This document shows, one piece after another, positions 4,473 through 5,035 of a stretch of DNA of 5,035 nucleotides. Below the pieces are notes generated by a model that was not told the origin of the DNA, made no database searches, and saw only the letters and a program-made list of their open reading frames with translations. How positions within the stretch are numbered: position 1 is the first letter of the stretch; the number at the start of each line of letters is the position of its first letter. The translations under genes and the position numbers were made by a program. The DNA lies in contig DDIP01000218.1 in the NCBI GenBank assembly GCA_002338605.1, forward strand, positions 1 to 5,035, read 5' to 3'. Source of the DNA: Proteobacteria bacterium UBA1847 (lineage in GTDB: Bacteria > Pseudomonadota > Gammaproteobacteria > Steroidobacterales > Woeseiaceae).

Positions 4473-5035
4473 TTGTGCTCTCCTTCAGGACTGCGGTGAT
4501 GTACGGGATAGGGTCCTGGGTTTTCGCCTTGCTCGCCTCGGCGAAGGCCACGAACACTTGTTCAGGAGCATAGCCCTTGAGGCAGCGTCCGATGAATGAC
4601 CTGGCTTGCGCCTCGGCAATGCCGACGGATGAGAGGAAGGCCGGGCCGCGTTCCCAGAGCTGATCCCGGATGGATTTTGGCGGTGATTCGGACGGCTCGC
4701 CGGCAATACCGTAAGGTATTGTATATGTAGGTATATAGGTTGGATGTATCCGCGGATGTATCCGCGGTTCATCCGCGGTTGATACCCAATTGTTATAATT
4801 CAACCACTTGCTCGGTTTTTCCGAAGATTTTCGGCAATGCTGTTGGGTGCAAAAAATTTGCACCAAAGTTGCCTCTTTTCTGAGACGCGGGCTGATTAAC
4901 AGTTGTTCGTGGACTTCAAAGAATGGCAGCACTGCTGGCCCAATTCGCTTGCGCCACTTCGCTTTCGAGGAGCGTGTAACAATGGTTAGTTTGCGCTCGT
5001 CGTTCGGAAATGCGCAGTCGGGGTGCAGCCACATC
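4411..5035 (-). CDS. Phage replication-type protein, DUF1376-like (5' end outside window)
   Basis: The frame is open to the right edge, so the ATG at 5034 is probably internal and the true start lies outside. The first part reads MWLHPDCAFPNDERKLTIV, then SKAKWRKRIGPAVLPFF (24-39) and LLISPRLRKEA (45-55). This matches the pattern of DUF1376 proteins: a PxD segment, a KWRK-type helix, a PFF turn and an RL-x-KE helix. These proteins lie in phage replication blocks and have a winged-helix-like character. A low-complexity linker (PRIHPRIHPTYIPTYTIPYG, 90-109) follows. The C-terminal domain (125-184) contains LWERGPAFLSSVGIAEAQAR, SFIGRCLKGY and DPIPYITAVLK, also typical of this group. The linker DNA holds origin-like repeats. 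The family call is from motif memory and its exact biochemical role is not established. Confidence 0.75.
   Translation of the reverse strand, partial: MWLHPDCAFPNDERKLTIVTRSSKAKWRKRIGPAVLPFFEVHEQLLISPRLRKEATLVQIFCTQQHCRKSSEKPSKWLNYNNWVSTADEPRIHPRIHPTYIPTYTIPYGIAGEPSESPPKSIRDQLWERGPAFLSSVGIAEAQARSFIGRCLKGYAPEQVFVAFAEASKAKTQDPIPYITAVLKESTNGKPDSAAISEAAVRIAQQL
4704..4721. repeat. Perfect inverted repeat, 7-bp arms
   Basis: CAATACC and GGTATTG flank a 4-base loop (GTAA). It sits at the edge of an A+T-rich tract (4713-4740, including TATATG and TATATAG) beside the tandem repeats and may be part of an origin unwinding region. Confidence 0.6.
4742..4786. repeat. Four imperfect tandem repeats of about 12 bp (iteron-like)
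   Basis: Two identical copies of GGATGTATCCGC (4742-4753 and 4754-4765) are followed by GGTTCATCCGC (4766-4776) and GGTTGATACC (4777-4786). Each junction forms CCGCGG, at 4750, 4762 and 4773, with 12- and 11-base spacing. They lie inside the replication-type gene and encode the PRIHPRIHP part of its linker. An A+T-rich tract (4713-4740) lies next to them. This matches the layout of iteron origins such as that in lambda gene O, but linker repeats in this family could also arise by slippage. Confidence 0.7.
4791..4799 (+). promoter_or_regulatory. Candidate extended -10 promoter element, antisense to the replication-type gene
   Basis: TGTTATAAT with the preceding T gives TGnTATAAT, a perfect extended -10 element reading rightward, against the direction of all genes. 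There is no good -35 box at 16-18 bases upstream (the sequence there is ATCCGC-like). If active, the transcript would start near 4806 and pass through the two hairpins at 4821-4834 and 4846-4864. The match could be chance in an A+T-rich tract. Confidence 0.3.
4846..4864. repeat. Perfect inverted repeat, 8-bp arms
   Basis: GGTGCAAA and TTTGCACC flank a 3-base AAA centre. It lies in the replication-type gene 60 bases from the tandem repeats. No T run follows on either strand, so it is not a typical terminator; a protein binding site is more likely. A smaller hairpin, CCGAA-gatt-TTCGG, lies at 4821-4834. Confidence 0.65.

Noticed and set aside
4846..4864. Rho-independent terminator
   Set aside because: The stem is perfect but A+T-rich in its inner half, is inside a coding region and is not followed by a run of T on either strand.
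4795..4866. Frameshift in the replication-type gene, because the segment after LRKEA looks unlike typical family members
   Set aside because: The other two minus-strand frames hit stops within this stretch (near 4795-4805), and the used frame continues into a recognisable C-terminal domain.

Overview
The window is a piece of a tailed bacteriophage genome or prophage. Every convincing gene lies on the minus strand, genes are packed with short gaps or overlaps, and a replication-type gene is followed by small genes and then by the DNA-packaging (terminase) genes. Base composition (about 62% G+C in the terminase exteins by hand count) and the protein style suggest a Gram-negative, probably proteobacterial (perhaps alphaproteobacterial) host; this is inference, not a species call.

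Reading in the direction of transcription, from high to low coordinates: (1) 5035-4411, the 3' part of a phage replication-type gene resembling the DUF1376 family. Its middle holds tandem 12-bp repeats, an A+T-rich tract and perfect palindromes that look like a replication origin placed inside a replication gene. (2) 4472-4053, a 139-residue protein, perhaps a replication accessory. (3) 4052-3950, the only real intergenic gap, with a spaced direct repeat. (4) 3949-2749, a run of very small overlapping genes: a small beta-barrel-like protein, a 39-residue membrane protein, two small basic proteins, a possible 25-residue peptide, and a 121-residue protein of unknown function. (5) 2740-2096, the terminase small subunit of the P22 gp3 type. 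(6) 2172-1813, a 119-residue probable structural protein. (7) 1813-1, the terminase large subunit, which runs off the left edge.

The main discovery is that the terminase large subunit is split by a 380-residue intein (1627-488). It sits inside the Walker A ATP-binding loop, between the lysine and the serine. The frame is open through N-extein, intein and C-extein. The intein starts with Gln, so it has no nucleophile for the usual first splicing step. It does carry the Trp/Cys/Thr triad of class 3 inteins and a LAGLIDADG homing endonuclease with both acidic residues. Splicing would join GEAGGGK to S and so create a working ATPase site, making genome packaging depend on splicing.

The genes probably work as early replication functions (DUF1376-like protein and partner acting at the internal origin) followed by late packaging functions (small terminase recognises DNA, large terminase drives it into the capsid). 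No RNA genes, CRISPR arrays, insertion sequences or convincing terminators were seen.
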